Of a stretch of 64,000 nt of DNA, positions 43,816 through 55,390 are shown piece by piece (position 1 is the first letter of the stretch; each line of letters starts with the position of its first letter). Under the pieces are notes generated by a model. It did no database searches. It was given only the letters and a program-made list of their open reading frames with translations, and had not been told where the DNA came from. Origin of the DNA: Chrysopilus asiliformis (lineage: Eukaryota; Arthropoda; Insecta; Diptera; Rhagionidae). The stretch covers positions 44,663,090 through 44,727,089 of the forward strand of contig OZ035963.1 in NCBI GenBank assembly GCA_964034945.1, in the 5' to 3' direction. Made by a program: the position numbers and the translations under genes.

Positions 43816-45619
43816 TCACAATTGTAGCTGTAGAATAGAAAATTTTCATGTAAAAAAAAAACTTTTGAAGAAAAAAAATTAAAATTGTTAAAGATGCTTG
43901 GTGGAAGCACGATGCGCTTGTTAGATTTTAGACGAATTTAAAAGGAAATTTTGTTTATTGTGTACATTTTTCTTTTATTTAATTTTAATTATGTAGATTT
44001 TATTAAATGTTTAGATGAGACATATTTTTTTTATTTTAAAGAATTTTACTTTATAAGCATTTCTTGGTTTAAATTTGTTATAAATATTATTTTTGTAGAT
44101 GTGTTCACATCCGAAAAGTTCCTGCTGATAGATTAGGCATGTCTTCTCTGAATGAGAAAACATCTAAATAATATAACATTTTGTCATATTTTTTTTTCAC
44201 CTGTAAGCCGAGAAATTCTAACAGAGTTCAATTGGTTGAATAAAAACCATGAATCAGAAATGATTCAATGGTTATACATAAAGCAACTACTTTACTTTTA
44301 GTAAATCTCCATACAAAGTTTTTCATTTTTTTTTCATATAAAGGGACGAGGCGATATAAGTAAACTCCCTAATATTTTCACATTAGGAAGTTTACTTATA
44401 TCAAAACGATTTTGTAGAAAAATACGCTTTCCACTATTTTTTACGGTTATCGAAATATTTTCATTAAAATGTAAAGAAAAAAATTTTTTTGCGATTTATT
44501 TGCAACTAACGGTTTTTCGAAAAAAAAATACTATTATAGTAAAATATTAAACTTGCCTGGGTACCAACGATCTATAAAACTTATTAAATTTAATCAAACG
44601 ACAAACTTAAATATGAAACAATTTTAAGGTGAAATTAGCTTGGTCACAGCTTGGCTACCGTTTGGTTAAAATGTGGCGCCTTTATTGCGAAACTAGCCTC
44701 TACGAGGCCTCAGATTTCGTAAAAAAATGTTTTTAATGTAAATTTACGAAGAAACGTAGATTTTGTATAAGGAAGTCATGTACGCTAAATAAAAAGCCAT
44801 GTAAAAGAACCCGAATAGCATTTTAAGCAGCCGACTATTCACATATTTCGTCACTATGTTTTTTTTTTGTCGCCGTTGTGCGAATTGGTTGCGCAATGAC
44901 ACCCATAGTGGGGAATACTATTTAGTGGTTTGCCACACCGCAATGATGACACAGGTACGTAATTCTGACGCTGCCATTTTACAAAAAAGACGCCCTCATT
45001 AAAAAAAAAATAGCTGCTACAAGCTTTATGCGAGCGTCATATGACGGCATAACATCACACAAATCTTCGAGCGGAGTTTTCTTTCTCCCTCGCATGCTTA
45101 CATAGCTTAGCGACCGAACAGAGATAAACAAATAAAAACGTAAACAGAAAGCGAACAAGAAAAATCTGAAGACGATAAATTAATGGAAACTTTTTTTTTA
45201 TAATGGACTTTTCCTCCGATTGCATGCCGTAAAATTTCGACAAAGAACAAATCTCATGTGCCCGTGCTTTTCGATGCTATTTGGGAAATCTACTTTACTG
45301 ATACTAAACCAAGACAAAACCCATGTTTTAACTTTTTTTAATAGAAAATTTATGATATGCCGTCAGTTCAATCATTGCATCAGATTATATTATATTCACT
45401 TGAATCATTTTATTATGCACGATAAATTAAACAATGGAGGAATTTTAGCAGGCTTAGCGAAACCGATTTATTAGCAAAATATTTTTACAACATACGAAAA
45501 GATTATCCTACGATTGAGGGATGAAAAGTTCCAATTACCCCCGATTGAAATAGCGTATTCGAGAGGGAAATCCATCTAGATTATCAGCTGTGCTACTAAC
45601 CGTAAAAAGATTCCACCAA
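43816..45619. other. 3' flank of the KEN-box gene and intergenic DNA
   Basis: The A/T-rich stretch after the stop should be 3' UTR; an ATTAAA at about 44002 could be a poly(A) signal. A 21-bp-armed hairpin lies at 44352-44402, and an ACGGTTATCGAAATATTTTC repeat near 44440. ORFs at 45055-45474 are unrecognised. Confidence 0.4.
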
Positions 45620-46134
45620 GAGCGCGTTCGTCGTTGCAAAATAGTCAGCTATAGTTGACTATTTGTAACTATCGGTCGTTCGTGAACGCCGTAGCTGACT
45701 ACGTAGCTACAGCTCTGGTCGTTCGTGGATGCCAATAGTCGACTACGGTAGTTGACTATTTCTGACTATGCTCGGTGAGCAGAGTTAGAAATAGTCAAGC
45801 GTAGCTAACACACACATAGACAGTGTGTAAATCATGATTGACATATAAATGTCAAAATTCCCGCCTGAGTTCAGTTTTTAGGAACAGAAAAAGGAAAATG
45901 GACATGAAATTATTTACGCAGATGAAAATTAATAACGATATGTTTTAAAAAATTGGGGTTTTTGTTCATTCTTCAGTGTGTGTGTGAGCTGTCAAACGAA
46001 AAGCAATTACGACTATGACTATGGTCGTTCGTGGTGCACATGACTATAGTTGACTACGGCGAGCTATGACAGATTGACGTCATTAGCTATTGCTAGCTAC
46101 GACTACGACTATCAATGCGTCGACGAACGCGCTC
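45620..46134. mobile_element. Unclassified MITE with GAGCGCGTTCGTCG ends
   Basis: The 14-bp ends are perfectly inverse. The flanks allow a 3-bp duplication (CAA), or, if the ends are taken one base shorter, a 5-bp one (CCAAG). Near both ends the words GTCGTTCGTG, TAGTTGACTA and GTAGCTGACTAC recur in both orientations. The 515-bp interior has no ORF. GC content is above the flanks. Confidence 0.75.
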
Positions 46135-46833
46135 CAAGTCTGACGTTACTTACAGTTTATTAAATGGAAGCAGCCCTTCAATTAGCACATTTTCATTTCT
46201 AATAATCTTCATCTTTAATTTTTAAAACGATAAATTATAAATTTTTAATGAGGGTGTTAACAATTATTGTTCGCGGTCGTTTAAATCAACTGCGCGGAAA
46301 CGATTTATTTTCCCTAAGTTTTTACACTTACAAATTTGCTTGTTTAATTTTTTTTTCAGTTATAATTTCTGAAATAAAGAAAAAAAATAATTTACGGGTC
46401 AGTTAACCACAACAATTGAAATTTTTCCTACTGAATTTTCTTTCTTTTTGACCTATGCAGCATTATTGTCCAATCGAATGGAAATTTGTGAAATTTTGTG
46501 GTGTGCGCCATAAATGTAACAATTTATAGTAGAAATTTTTTACAATGGGTTAACATTTTTTCGCGTTGGAAATTATCTGAAATTAAATTCAGTTTAAAAG
46601 CTGTGCATTGTGCTGAGTTAATTGAAAAGAATTAAATGGTGATTTGATGAAGTGCAGGAAGTTAGGGTGAAAATGGACCAGACGGCAATAAATTTCCGGA
46701 CTACACACTTGATTAAATTCCAACAAAAAGGGTTGAAGAAATTTAACTTGATGTCTATTGAATTGCAACTTTAGCTTATTATAATTTTACCAATTTTGAT
46801 ATTACATACAGGTGCGGATCATCATATCGACAA
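46135..46833. other. Intergenic, no supported gene
   Basis: A+T-rich sequence without recognised features. Confidence 0.35.
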
Positions 46834-47120
46834 ATGGAGCCAGTGGCGTAACCAGGAGGACATACGCCTGGAATGAGTGGGGGCGCTTGACGAAAAAGGG
46901 GCTCCCGAGAGGATAATCGGGCTCGAAGCGGCCCTTAGTGTTAAGTGGTCGAAGAAAGCGGCACATACTTGGTTTAATGAAAATCACTTTAAGTTTAAAA
47001 AAATTGTTTGCACTTTGATTAAAAAAAAAGCCATATGCCTTTTCCCCAACCCAGTATGGTTGGGATATGAGTTTAGATAACTGTTTTATACACCAAAATC
47101 TAATCGGATCACTCCTTACC
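46834..47120 (+). repeat. Possible solo hAT-type end and repeat body
   Basis: CAGTGGCGTAACCAGGAGG at 46834 resembles common hAT termini. No inverse partner or 8-bp duplication was found. The following GGGGCGCTTGACG..GGGGCTCCCGAG block is more GC-rich than its surroundings. Confidence 0.3.
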
Positions 47121-47199
47121 ACTCCGCCATACAAATGGATTTGTTGTTATAAAAATGTTGTCTGTCCTCATACAGAGTACTAGCTTGCATTCTGTCGTA

Positions 47200-47470
47200 G
47201 TTGGGGTGACGCCAAAATTGCGAAAGAGTAACATAGCGCAAAAACTAAGTTTCGATATCACTTTACTCGGGAGGAGGTTGGCCTGAAATTTGGCATAGAT
47301 GTTCGTCGGGGGTCCAGCCCAAACATAGACCCATTAGAAAGTAGCCCGAGAGGTGGGGGAGTAAGGGGAGGGGGTAAAGTGATCTCGAAACTTAGCTCTT
47401 CCTCTATGTTACCCTTTCGCGGGGAAACTATCGAGCCGATTGGCCTGAAGTTTAGCTCCAACATCCAACA
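47200..47470 (+). repeat. Copy of the 25740-type repeat
   Basis: GCCTGAAATTTGGCATAGATGTTCG, AAGTAGCCCGAGAGGTGGGG, AGTAAGGGGAGGGGGTAAAG and GGGGAAACTATCGAGCCGAT follow the order of 25800-26180. Confidence 0.55.
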
Positions 47471-47639
47471 TAAAAAAAAACATGTGTGTGCAGTGCACAC
47501 GCGGTAGAAGTGAAACCTTAGAAAAACTAAACACCGAGAGAATGAGACGAATGCGGTATCAGGTGTGGGATAGTTATAGCGTTTATTTATTATAATATTG
47601 GTACCAAGTTCAAAAGTCATATTATATTTTTATTGAAAA

Positions 47640-48740
47640 TCTAATACCGGATTCGTGTTCAGCGACCCCAAAAACCCTAAAATGCAAATTTTTTCGGGGA
47701 AAATGGGAAAAAGGATATTTTTATTATCCTTACAGGACCTTCCGTTTCGAATTTTGAAAATCTAATACCGGATTCGTGATCAGTGACCCCAAAAACCCTA
47801 AAATGCAAATTTTTCCGGGGAAAATGGGAAAAAGGATATTTTCATTATCCTTACAGGACCTTCCGTTTCGAATTTTGAAAATCTAATACCGGATTCGTGA
47901 TCAGCGACCCCAAAAACCCTAAAATGCAAATTTTTCCGGGGAAAAAGGATATTTTCATTATCCTTACAGGACCTTCCGTTTCGAATTTTGAAAATCTAAT
48001 ACCGGATTCGTGATCAGTGACCCCAAAAACCCTAAAATGCAAATTTTTCCGGGGAAAATGGGAAAAAGGATATTTTCATTATCCTTACAGGACCTTCCGT
48101 TTCGAATTTTGAAAATCTAATATCGGATTCGTGATCAGTGACCCCAAAAACCCTATAGTGCAAATTTTTCCGGGGAAAAATGGGAAAAAGGATATTTTCA
48201 TTATCCTTACAGGACATTCCGTTTCGAATTTTGAAAATCTAATACCGGATTCGTGATCAGCGACCCCAAAAACCCTAAAATGCAAATTTTTCCGGGGCAA
48301 AATGATAAAAAGGATATTTTCATTATCCTTACAGGACCTTCCGTTTCGAATTTTGAAAATCTAATACCGGATTCGTGATCAGTGACCCCAAAAACCCTAA
48401 AATGCAAATTTTTCCGGGGAAAATGGGAAAAAGGATATTTTCATTATCCTTACAGGACCTTCCGTTTCGAATTTTGAAAATCTAATACCGGATTCGTGAT
48501 CAGCGACCCCAAAAACCCTAAAATGCAAATTTTTCCGGGGAAAAAGGATATTTTCATTATCCTTACAGGACCTTCCGTTTCGAATTTTGAAAATCTACAT
48601 AGCTAAAAACCTGCTCCTGGCAACACAGATTATTTTGCAAAAAACCGCATAAAAATCGGTCCAGTAGTTTTTGAGTTTTGTAATCTCAGGCAGACAGACA
48701 AACAATAAAACACCCATTTTTATTTATATACGAGTAGATA
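47640..48740 (-). repeat. Eight-unit tandem array (about 121 bp) inside an interspersed repeat
   Basis: The block GGACCTTCCGTTTCGAATTT occurs at 47735, 47856, 47969, 48090, 48212, 48333, 48455 and 48568 (one has GGACATTCC), spacing 121, 113, 121, 122, 121, 122 and 113. The two short spacings lack eight bases around AAAATGGG. On the minus strand the array is preceded by the family head (GTCTGTCTGCCTGAGATTAC, GCCAGGAGCAGG), with the same head and unit order as 38674-39180. Units are nearly identical, so the amplification is recent. Confidence 0.9.
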
Positions 48741-49574
48741 TGTATGTATATATTGCAATTTATGACGAAACATAATTTATCGCCTCCTCTCTCCACTTCC
48801 TCCCTCCTACCACTTCTCCCTTCTCCCCTTTCCCATCCCGTGACCCACCCTCTTCCCCTTCCCCTACCCCTTCCTCCTACCCATCAATTTTGTTTACGAT
48901 AAATTGACTGGCACCCATCTGTATTCTATCTCATTTTCTCGTAGGCTAAAATATCCTATCTCTTTTTACTGTCGTTTCATCGAGTTTGAAATCACTCACA
49001 ACGCCGCTAAAGAAGTTTTCACTTCAAAAAAAAATTTGAAAAAACTTAACCCGGCGACGACGTATTACAATTTCGTTTAGAATATTTTTGGCAATTAAGT
49101 CGAAAAAAGTATATTCCCATTATTCTTTTAGTCTTTTTTGGGGGGAAATATTTATGATAGTATTTTTAAATAATTAAAATAAGCTAAAAACCACCCTTCT
49201 ACGATGAAAATAGAAATTTCTGTGAAGTTTTTAATGATAAATTCTGTGAATTTTTTAATGACAAATTCTTTATGGATCAATTACTAAAAAATTTGACAAC
49301 GTAGACATATACATTGTTTTAAGAAAGTTTTTCAGCTCGAAATTACCTATTAGTATCCATTAACAGAGTATCAATAACATACGATTTTTCCAAAATTGTT
49401 CTACAGTGTTATTGGACTGTCTCCTATATACATGCGCGACATTCTCATTTGAAATAAGATTCGTTTTTATAATTGGCGTCGTCAGCTTGTGGATTTTATT
49501 TATTTTCTTTAGAGCTTTAGTCATCGGTCTACTTATTGTTAGAAGAAGATGTTTTGTGCATTGCGAATATAGTA
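48741..49574. other. Intergenic with a pyrimidine tract (48783-48888)
   Basis: About 105 bases are almost all C and T on the plus strand (TCCTCTCTCCACTTCCTCCC and on). Opposed ORFs at 49360-49630 on both strands are not supported. Confidence 0.45.
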
Positions 49575-50138
49575 AAGGGTCTTTCAATAAGGACATAACA
49601 ATTTTGTATTTTAATAAAAACGCACCCTAAAACTATTTTTATGATCTGGCAATGCTAAAACGTCAGTCAAGGTTTACATTTTTATCATGGTGAAGTTCAC
49701 GAACGAGCAACGTTTGGAAATTATTAAAACTTACTACCGAAATTCTGAGTCGGTTGACGCAATCGTGTAATCTCGAGAAATGGTCCGGTCGAATGGCCAT
49801 CTCGCTCATGCAATTTAACGCCGCGCCGTTGGATTTCTTTTTATGGGTTATGTTAAGTCGTTGGTTTATGCCAACAAACCAACAACGTTAGAGGAGCTCA
49901 GGAACAATATCGAACGCGAAATTGCTAACGTTCCGGCCGATATGTGTGGAAGAGTGGTGGAAAATTGGCTCCAAAGAATCACTCAGTGCAATGCTCACGG
50001 TGGCCATATGAACGACATCGAATTTCATGCCTTAATGTAACATGTCCACTACACCTGGAATAAATTTCAGCCCGATATCTCAATTATTCTGTGTTTTATT
50101 TAAATACAAAATTGTTATGTCCTTGTTGAAAGACCCGA
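49575..50138 (+). mobile_element. Second mariner, internally deleted
   Basis: TA flanks both ends (49573-49574, 50139-50140). GGGTCTTTCAATAAGGACAT and its continuation form a 35-bp inverted repeat with one mismatch. The conserved coding end lies inside it. The copy is of the same broad mariner group as 18371-19280, but its ends differ, so it is another family. Confidence 0.85.
49687..50040 (+). pseudogene. Deleted mariner transposase
   Basis: ATG at 49687 reads MVKFTNEQRLEIIKTYYRNS to a stop near residue 28. The sequence then jumps to WPSRSCNLTP, where the third catalytic Asp has become Asn (the family has RSCDLTP). After a frameshift it continues PLDFFLW and YVKSLVYANKPTTLEELRNN to HGGHMNDIEFHALM. 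The core with the first two aspartates is gone. Confidence 0.85.
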
Positions 50139-50175
50139 TAATTGCCAGATTGGCAATTATAGCTTTTGTTATGTT
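50139..50175 (+). mobile_element. Solo 3' tail of a HINE next to the mariner
   Basis: ATTGCCAGATTGGCAATTAT and AGCTTTTGTTATGTT form the complete HINE hairpin and tail, with no body. The mariner ends exactly at its start. Confidence 0.75.
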
Positions 50176-51160
50176 ACATAGTGTTATGACATATTTTCTA
50201 ATATCACAATAAATTGAAAATCTATTAAAAATAACCTATATAAATCAAATAATAAAAGAGATTTTATAATTCATGTGCCCATGTGATATTTAAATATCTC
50301 TAAATTTAGGGTTTATCAATCAATAATCGTTCCCCAATAGAAATCCGGTACAAATGAATAGAAAATTCGTTTCAAGAGAAGCAAATATTATTCAAAATAT
50401 TGACCAATAAACCCTAAGTATCAGGAAAAGATTTTATTTCCAAAAAAATTAAAAATTCAAGCATATACAACAATACTCACAAATTGATTTGAATTTTTCC
50501 TGTATGTATTTTTCAGAAATCTGTAAGAAATCATGTTTTGGCAAAATTCATATTGTTTATTTGGAAACAAACTAATAAATTAACACAAAACCAAAATACG
50601 GTCAAGTAATGAGATTATTCAATGTGCAAAGTGTGTTCTTTGTTCTACCAAAATTATATAATGTCTTGTCCTTTCTATAGTTTTCTTTACGATAAAATTA
50701 TATTTGTTTTTAAAATTATAAAAATCTTAATTTTCCACTTCCAAAAAAAAGATTCCTTTTCTGTAAACCGCTACATTTTATTGAAAAAATTATAAAGCCA
50801 GAAAATGGCTAAAATATCATTTCACATAGCTTTACACACATCAAAATTCAATCGAAATGACTCTCCTTATTTCCTTGCACAAATGAGGAAGTTTTTGCTT
50901 TAATTTGTTAAAAAACGGCGCATCGAAGCGAAAAAAATATCTAAAAATTCTAAAATATGATAGTGATCATTTTTATTGAAGACAACTTAGGAAATCTATA
51001 TTTTTCTTGTCACTAAAACCGGAACGGCTTTTTGAATTACGTAGTGATCGTTGTAATCGATTATCCGGTTGTAAATAAATTCCCTTCGAATTGTAAAACA
51101 TTTCATTGAATTCATTTTTACTCTTAAAACGAATAACATTGAATTCTAAAACTGCAAAAT
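50176..51160. other. Intergenic, no supported gene
   Basis: A+T-rich. The minus-strand ORF at 50973-51170 runs into the HINE and is not supported. Confidence 0.35.
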
Positions 51161-51555
51161 AACATAACAAAAGCTATAATTGCCAATCTAGCAATTATTG
51201 AAAACCCGTATGGTGATTTAAGTGAACGGCGAACAGTTGTATCAAAATTCCACTTTGAAGTCAAATTTTCCAAAAAGATTTTTTAAAACTTATTCCAATC
51301 GGATTTTGATTTATAGGAGTTTTATGTGGAATCATATCCTAAATAACTTTTGTTCTTGCACTTTTTTTAATAAGATACACCGTTTTTGAGATATTCACAA
51401 AAAATGGTTTCATTCGTATGGGGGGCACCCCCCCTATTGGTCCATTTTTGCTCATGAACGTACTTGGCCTCGCATTTTACGAAAAACGGATCTGCTCAAA
51501 ATTTCAAGTCTCTAGCTCAATCCGTGCGCCCGCAATCCGCGCCACAGACAGACAG

Positions 51556-51586
<31 letters not shown>

Positions 51587-51727
51587 GACGGACATGCTAA
51601 ATTCAACTTTTTTTATCATTCTAAACACACTCGTGTAATTCATTTTTTTGTGTGATGACGGGATCATGGCGTTACAAACGGTAAGGCAAACCAATATACC
51701 TTTTGGTTTCACCATACGGGTATAAAA
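51161..51727 (-). mobile_element. HINE/DINE-1-like element, copy D
   Basis: Reversed tail and hairpin (ATTGCCAATCTAGCAAT, one substitution), core, GACAGACA block (51546-51596), and the 5' end GGTTTCACCATACGGGTATA. Confidence 0.8.
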
Positions 51728-51790
51728 ATAGGAATGTGCAAGTGTTCGAATTTCCAGTTGAAGTGCACTTTAAATCGAATTTTCTTAACT

Positions 51791-52036
51791 ATGGCCAAGG
51801 CATTTAAGAAATTTGATCCTTGTGCCTATTGTTCACCCACATGTACATTCGACAAACTCGACGAAAAGCAAAAACCAAGAACAGATGTCACCAAATATTT
51901 GGCACGCGCTGACTTTGAGATTTTTTTTCTACAGCAGCACAATGTAATTGCATCAAAGGAAATGCCTCAAGGTAGACATGACCAGCTGCGATTGAATATT
52001 TCTTCATTCAACAGGAAAGAAAAGAAATTATCCTAA
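51791..52036 (+). CDS. Unrecognised 81-codon ORF after HINE copy D
   Basis: From the inner ATG it reads MAKAFKKFDPCAYCSPTCTF, with two CxxC-like cysteine pairs close together, then KQKPRTDVTKYLARADFEIF and a basic C-terminus. The composition is protein-like. There is no known domain and no spliced partner, so it may be an old exon or chance. Confidence 0.15.
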   Translation: MAKAFKKFDPCAYCSPTCTFDKLDEKQKPRTDVTKYLARADFEIFFLQQHNVIASKEMPQGRHDQLRLNISSFNRKEKKLS

Positions 52037-52999
52037 CGAGACTGAAATTCCATTCAGTTTCATGAAATGTGAGCATTTTGGAATCCATTACACTTTTTAA
52101 CATCATTAAGAAAATTGTTTTGGTTTGTGTTTACGAATTTGATTAATGGAAAATCCCAAAGTTGCTGATTGTGGTCAAATGCATTGGTACTAAATTGATC
52201 GGAAGATAGATAAAAATTCAATTACACTCAAACTAAAAGGATGTGATTTTTGGGATGATTACTGATAATATTTCAACATTTATTGAGAATGGCTATTTCT
52301 GTGTTTCAACAACGATGGTGGTAATCATGGAATAGCAGTTGCGGCATTGTAACTAATCGGAATTAACTATGTTTCAGGTTGATCGCCATTAAGTGTATTT
52401 TCCTAGGGCAAGCGTTTAACACTTCAGCCAGCATTTTAACGCTTGTTTATCCTTTTCACAAACGTAATCAACCGCTTAACCATATGTTAGCAAAGCCTCC
52501 CTTATATAGCTGAAGATTATTTCCTATGAGTTTTTGGGATCATTTCCATTATTTTATATCGATATCAATCCTGTCGTGGAATCCTTCAAAACTTAACTTT
52601 TGGTTTTAACCTGAAAGCAATAAAAAATTTCTACAGAAAATTGTCTTGTCAACGATTATAATAGAGTCAGAAATTATTGCCATGAGGGCGATATACGTGG
52701 ACACCATGCGGCTGATAAGGGAGCATATGTTGTGGTTGTCGGCTGAGGGCTGTCAGGCTGTGAAAAAGTTTTTTTTTGCATAATTTCGTCATGGTGCAGT
52801 AATTTTTCTGATTTGCATTTCAAATTATTTTTTTTTTCTCGGAGTAGTGCACTTTACTGAATACGGAGAAAATTCATATCGACCAACATGTGCACTTTTT
52901 GATCGTTTCATTTATTATGGATAGACATTTATGGACTTCGCGAATGGCGGTTAACTGTAACTTTCTCCTTACGTACTTTTTCTTGAATAAAACACATTT
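52037..52999. other. Intergenic, no supported gene
   Basis: No recognised feature. Confidence 0.35.
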
Positions 53000-53448
53000 G
53001 GTTTTCTATAGCGCATCGAACCAATCATTGGACGCAAAAATGAACTACACCCAGAGTGTTTGGAATAATAAAATATTTTGATTTCCCCATGCCTGTCCGT
53101 CTGTCTGTGCGTCCATCTGTCTTTGCCTGAATACCATAACTTTCAAAAGGAATGAGCTAGAGGAGTGAAATTTGGTACAGTACTTCTTGACGGGGCAAAA
53201 TCGGACCATTCCTTCTCATACAAACGAAACAGTTTTTTGCAATTTCCTCGAAAATGGTGCATCACATTGAGCGATTTATAAAGACAAATTGTGTTTAGAA
53301 TATGATTTTACATAACGGTTCCATACATCAGCGAACAAAGTTTGACTTCAAAGTGGAATTTTGGTACAACTGTTCGAATTTTGATACGAATATCACCATA
53401 CGGGTTTTCAATCATTGCCAGATTGGCAATTATAGCTTTTGTTATGTT
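53000..53448 (+). mobile_element. HINE-like element, copy E, diverged
   Basis: It keeps AAAAATGAACTACACCCAGAGTGT, a degraded GTCY block (53091-53123), TACAACTGTTCGAATTTTGA, CACCATACGGGT and the hairpin plus tail. The core differs strongly from the others, so this is an older copy or a separate subfamily. Its 5' end is unclear. Confidence 0.65.
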
Positions 53449-54311
53449 TTTTTTAGAAATTTTACAGTTAGTTCAGTGCCGTTAAATTTTAGAAAAATGC
53501 ACTACGAATAATAGATAGCTGGCATTGTAGCACAATTGTGTACCGTTTTTCTTTTGAAAGCCTACAACACTATTTTTGAATACACTCAATATGGCAGTCT
53601 TTTTGCGGTAACTTAGTGTTAGTGATTCCAAAGACGGCTGTACTTTTTGAGATATATAGAAAAAAAAACTGTTGATTTGTAAATTTTAAAAATTTTAACC
53701 AATTTATGAGCCACTTCTCATATCTCAAAAGGTCGAATTGATACAGCCAAACCACTATAAGATTCTGGTTCAGCGACATCTAATTACCTAAATAGATTTT
53801 GAGTGCACAAAAAAAGCTGTGTAATCAATATTCTGATATATTTATTTAATTTTCAGTATTTCCGAATGCCTAGGAAAAGCACATCTTAATCTACCTAACG
53901 GTGAGATAATAACTTTCTTACATAATCAAAATTCATATGAACCAAAATTCATATGAGTTGGGCATATTGTTGAGACCGTTTATAACAAAAACATTGAAAA
54001 ACCCAAAAACTAATTGATGAAACTTGAAATTTGGCATGGTGCAGGCTTGTGTCAAAAGATAAACATTTTCCGAAAATGTGAAAATCGAACCACTCTTTCC
54101 TTTCGAACCACAATCGAAAATCGAACCACAAATGGAAACAACTTTTTCCGATTTTCTCGAAAACGATCCATTTTTTCCAAACTCGGGTTCATAGAGTTCT
54201 ATAGTAAGATAACAGCTTATTTGTAAAAAAGGTATAAAGTCTCACAATTGTACAAAACGAATTTAAATGTATTTTTTTTGAAGTTTGGTCTTTAATTGTG
54301 AAATATATTTA
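53449..54311. other. Intergenic, no supported gene
   Basis: No recognised feature. Confidence 0.35.
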
Positions 54312-55390
54312 CAGTAATTATAATGTGGTATCCATATAATTCGGTATGTGGTTTTCATATAAGGCGGGACAAATTAATGTGATTTGTACTAATTCTGTGT
54401 TTCTTATAACGCGGTTCCATATAGCGCGGTTTCAAAGCGAATGGGACATATAAGTCTCAGCAAAAATTGAAAAACGACTGAACTTAAAATTTTCAAAAGA
54501 CTGATGGCACCCGTAGACTGTAGTATCTCAAAAAAATGTGTTGTTGAGTAATTATTCCATTATGTAAAGGAAAATTGACTGAATCAAATGAAAAACAAAT
54601 TTAAATGTAGATGCAGTTCTAAAATTTATTTATTTTCGTTTTTTAAATTCACATTTTTATACCCGTATGGTGAAACCAAAGGGTATATTAACTTTGCCTT
54701 ACCGTTTGTAACGCCAAGATCCCGTCATCGCACAAAAAAATGAATTACACCAGTGTGTTTAGAATGATAAAAATATTTAATTTTTGCATGTCCGTCCGTC
54801 TGTCTGTCCGTCTGTCTGTCTGTCCGTCTGTCTGTCTGTCTGTCCGTCTGTGGCGCGGATTGCGGGCGCACGGATTGAGCTAGAGACTTGAAATTTTGCA
54901 CAGATCCGTTTTTCGTAAAATGCGAGGCTAAGTTCGTTAATGGGCAAAAATGGACCATGGGGGGGGGGGGGGGGGTACCCCCCATACGAACGAAATCGTT
55001 TTTTGTGAATATCTCAAAAATGGTGCATCTTATCAAAAAAGTCCAACAACAAAAGTTATTTAGGATATAATTTTACATAAAACTTCCATACATCAAAATC
55101 CAATTTGAACAAATTTTAAAAAATCTTATTGGAAAGTTTGACTTCAAAATGGAATTTTGGTACAACTGTTCCAATTTTGATACGAATATCACCATACGGG
55201 TCTCCAATGATTGCCAGATAGGCAATTATAGCTTTTGTTATGTTTTAAAATTTAAATTGATTTTGTGGAAAACAAAACAAAATTTTGTTTTTCGTGAAAT
55301 GGCAAATTTTGAGATACTACAGTCTACGGGACCATGTGCGATAAGTCCCACCACAAAGTTCCTATGAAAAATTGATGTGAAAACTTCATG
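54312..55390. mobile_element. Candidate inverted-repeat element hosting HINE copy F
   Basis: CCGTAGACTGTAGTATCTCA at 54511 and its exact inverse (TGAGATACTACAGTCTACGG, about 55306) flank HINE copy F, with AAA and TTT continuing the match on the inner side. Outside them, GGGACATATAAGTC and GTGCGATAAGTCCCACC recall each other. The left end near 54312 (CAGTAATTATAATGTGGTAT, then ATAACGCGGTTCCATATAGC) looks pogo-like. No matching right end was found. Confidence 0.4.
54656..55244 (+). mobile_element. HINE/DINE-1-like element, copy F
   Basis: Complete: TATACCCGTATGGTGAAACC, GTCY block (54789-54853, the longest here), core, inverted CACCATACGGGT, and the hairpin (ATTGCCAGATAGGCAAT) with tail. It carries a run of 17 G (54959-54975) where other copies have four to seven. 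Confidence 0.85.

Noticed and set aside
47851..48407. Four overlapping ORFs reading FRVFGVTDHESGIRFSKFET on the minus strand
   Set aside because: They are chance frames through the 121-bp tandem units.
47640..48740. Regularly spaced repeats that might suggest a CRISPR-like array
   Set aside because: The whole unit including the 'spacer' is repeated, the unit is about 121 bp, and the genome is eukaryotic. It is a minisatellite.
49360..49630. Opposed ORFs left of the second mariner (78 and 74 codons)
   Set aside because: They overlap on opposite strands and one runs into the mariner end. No domain is recognised.
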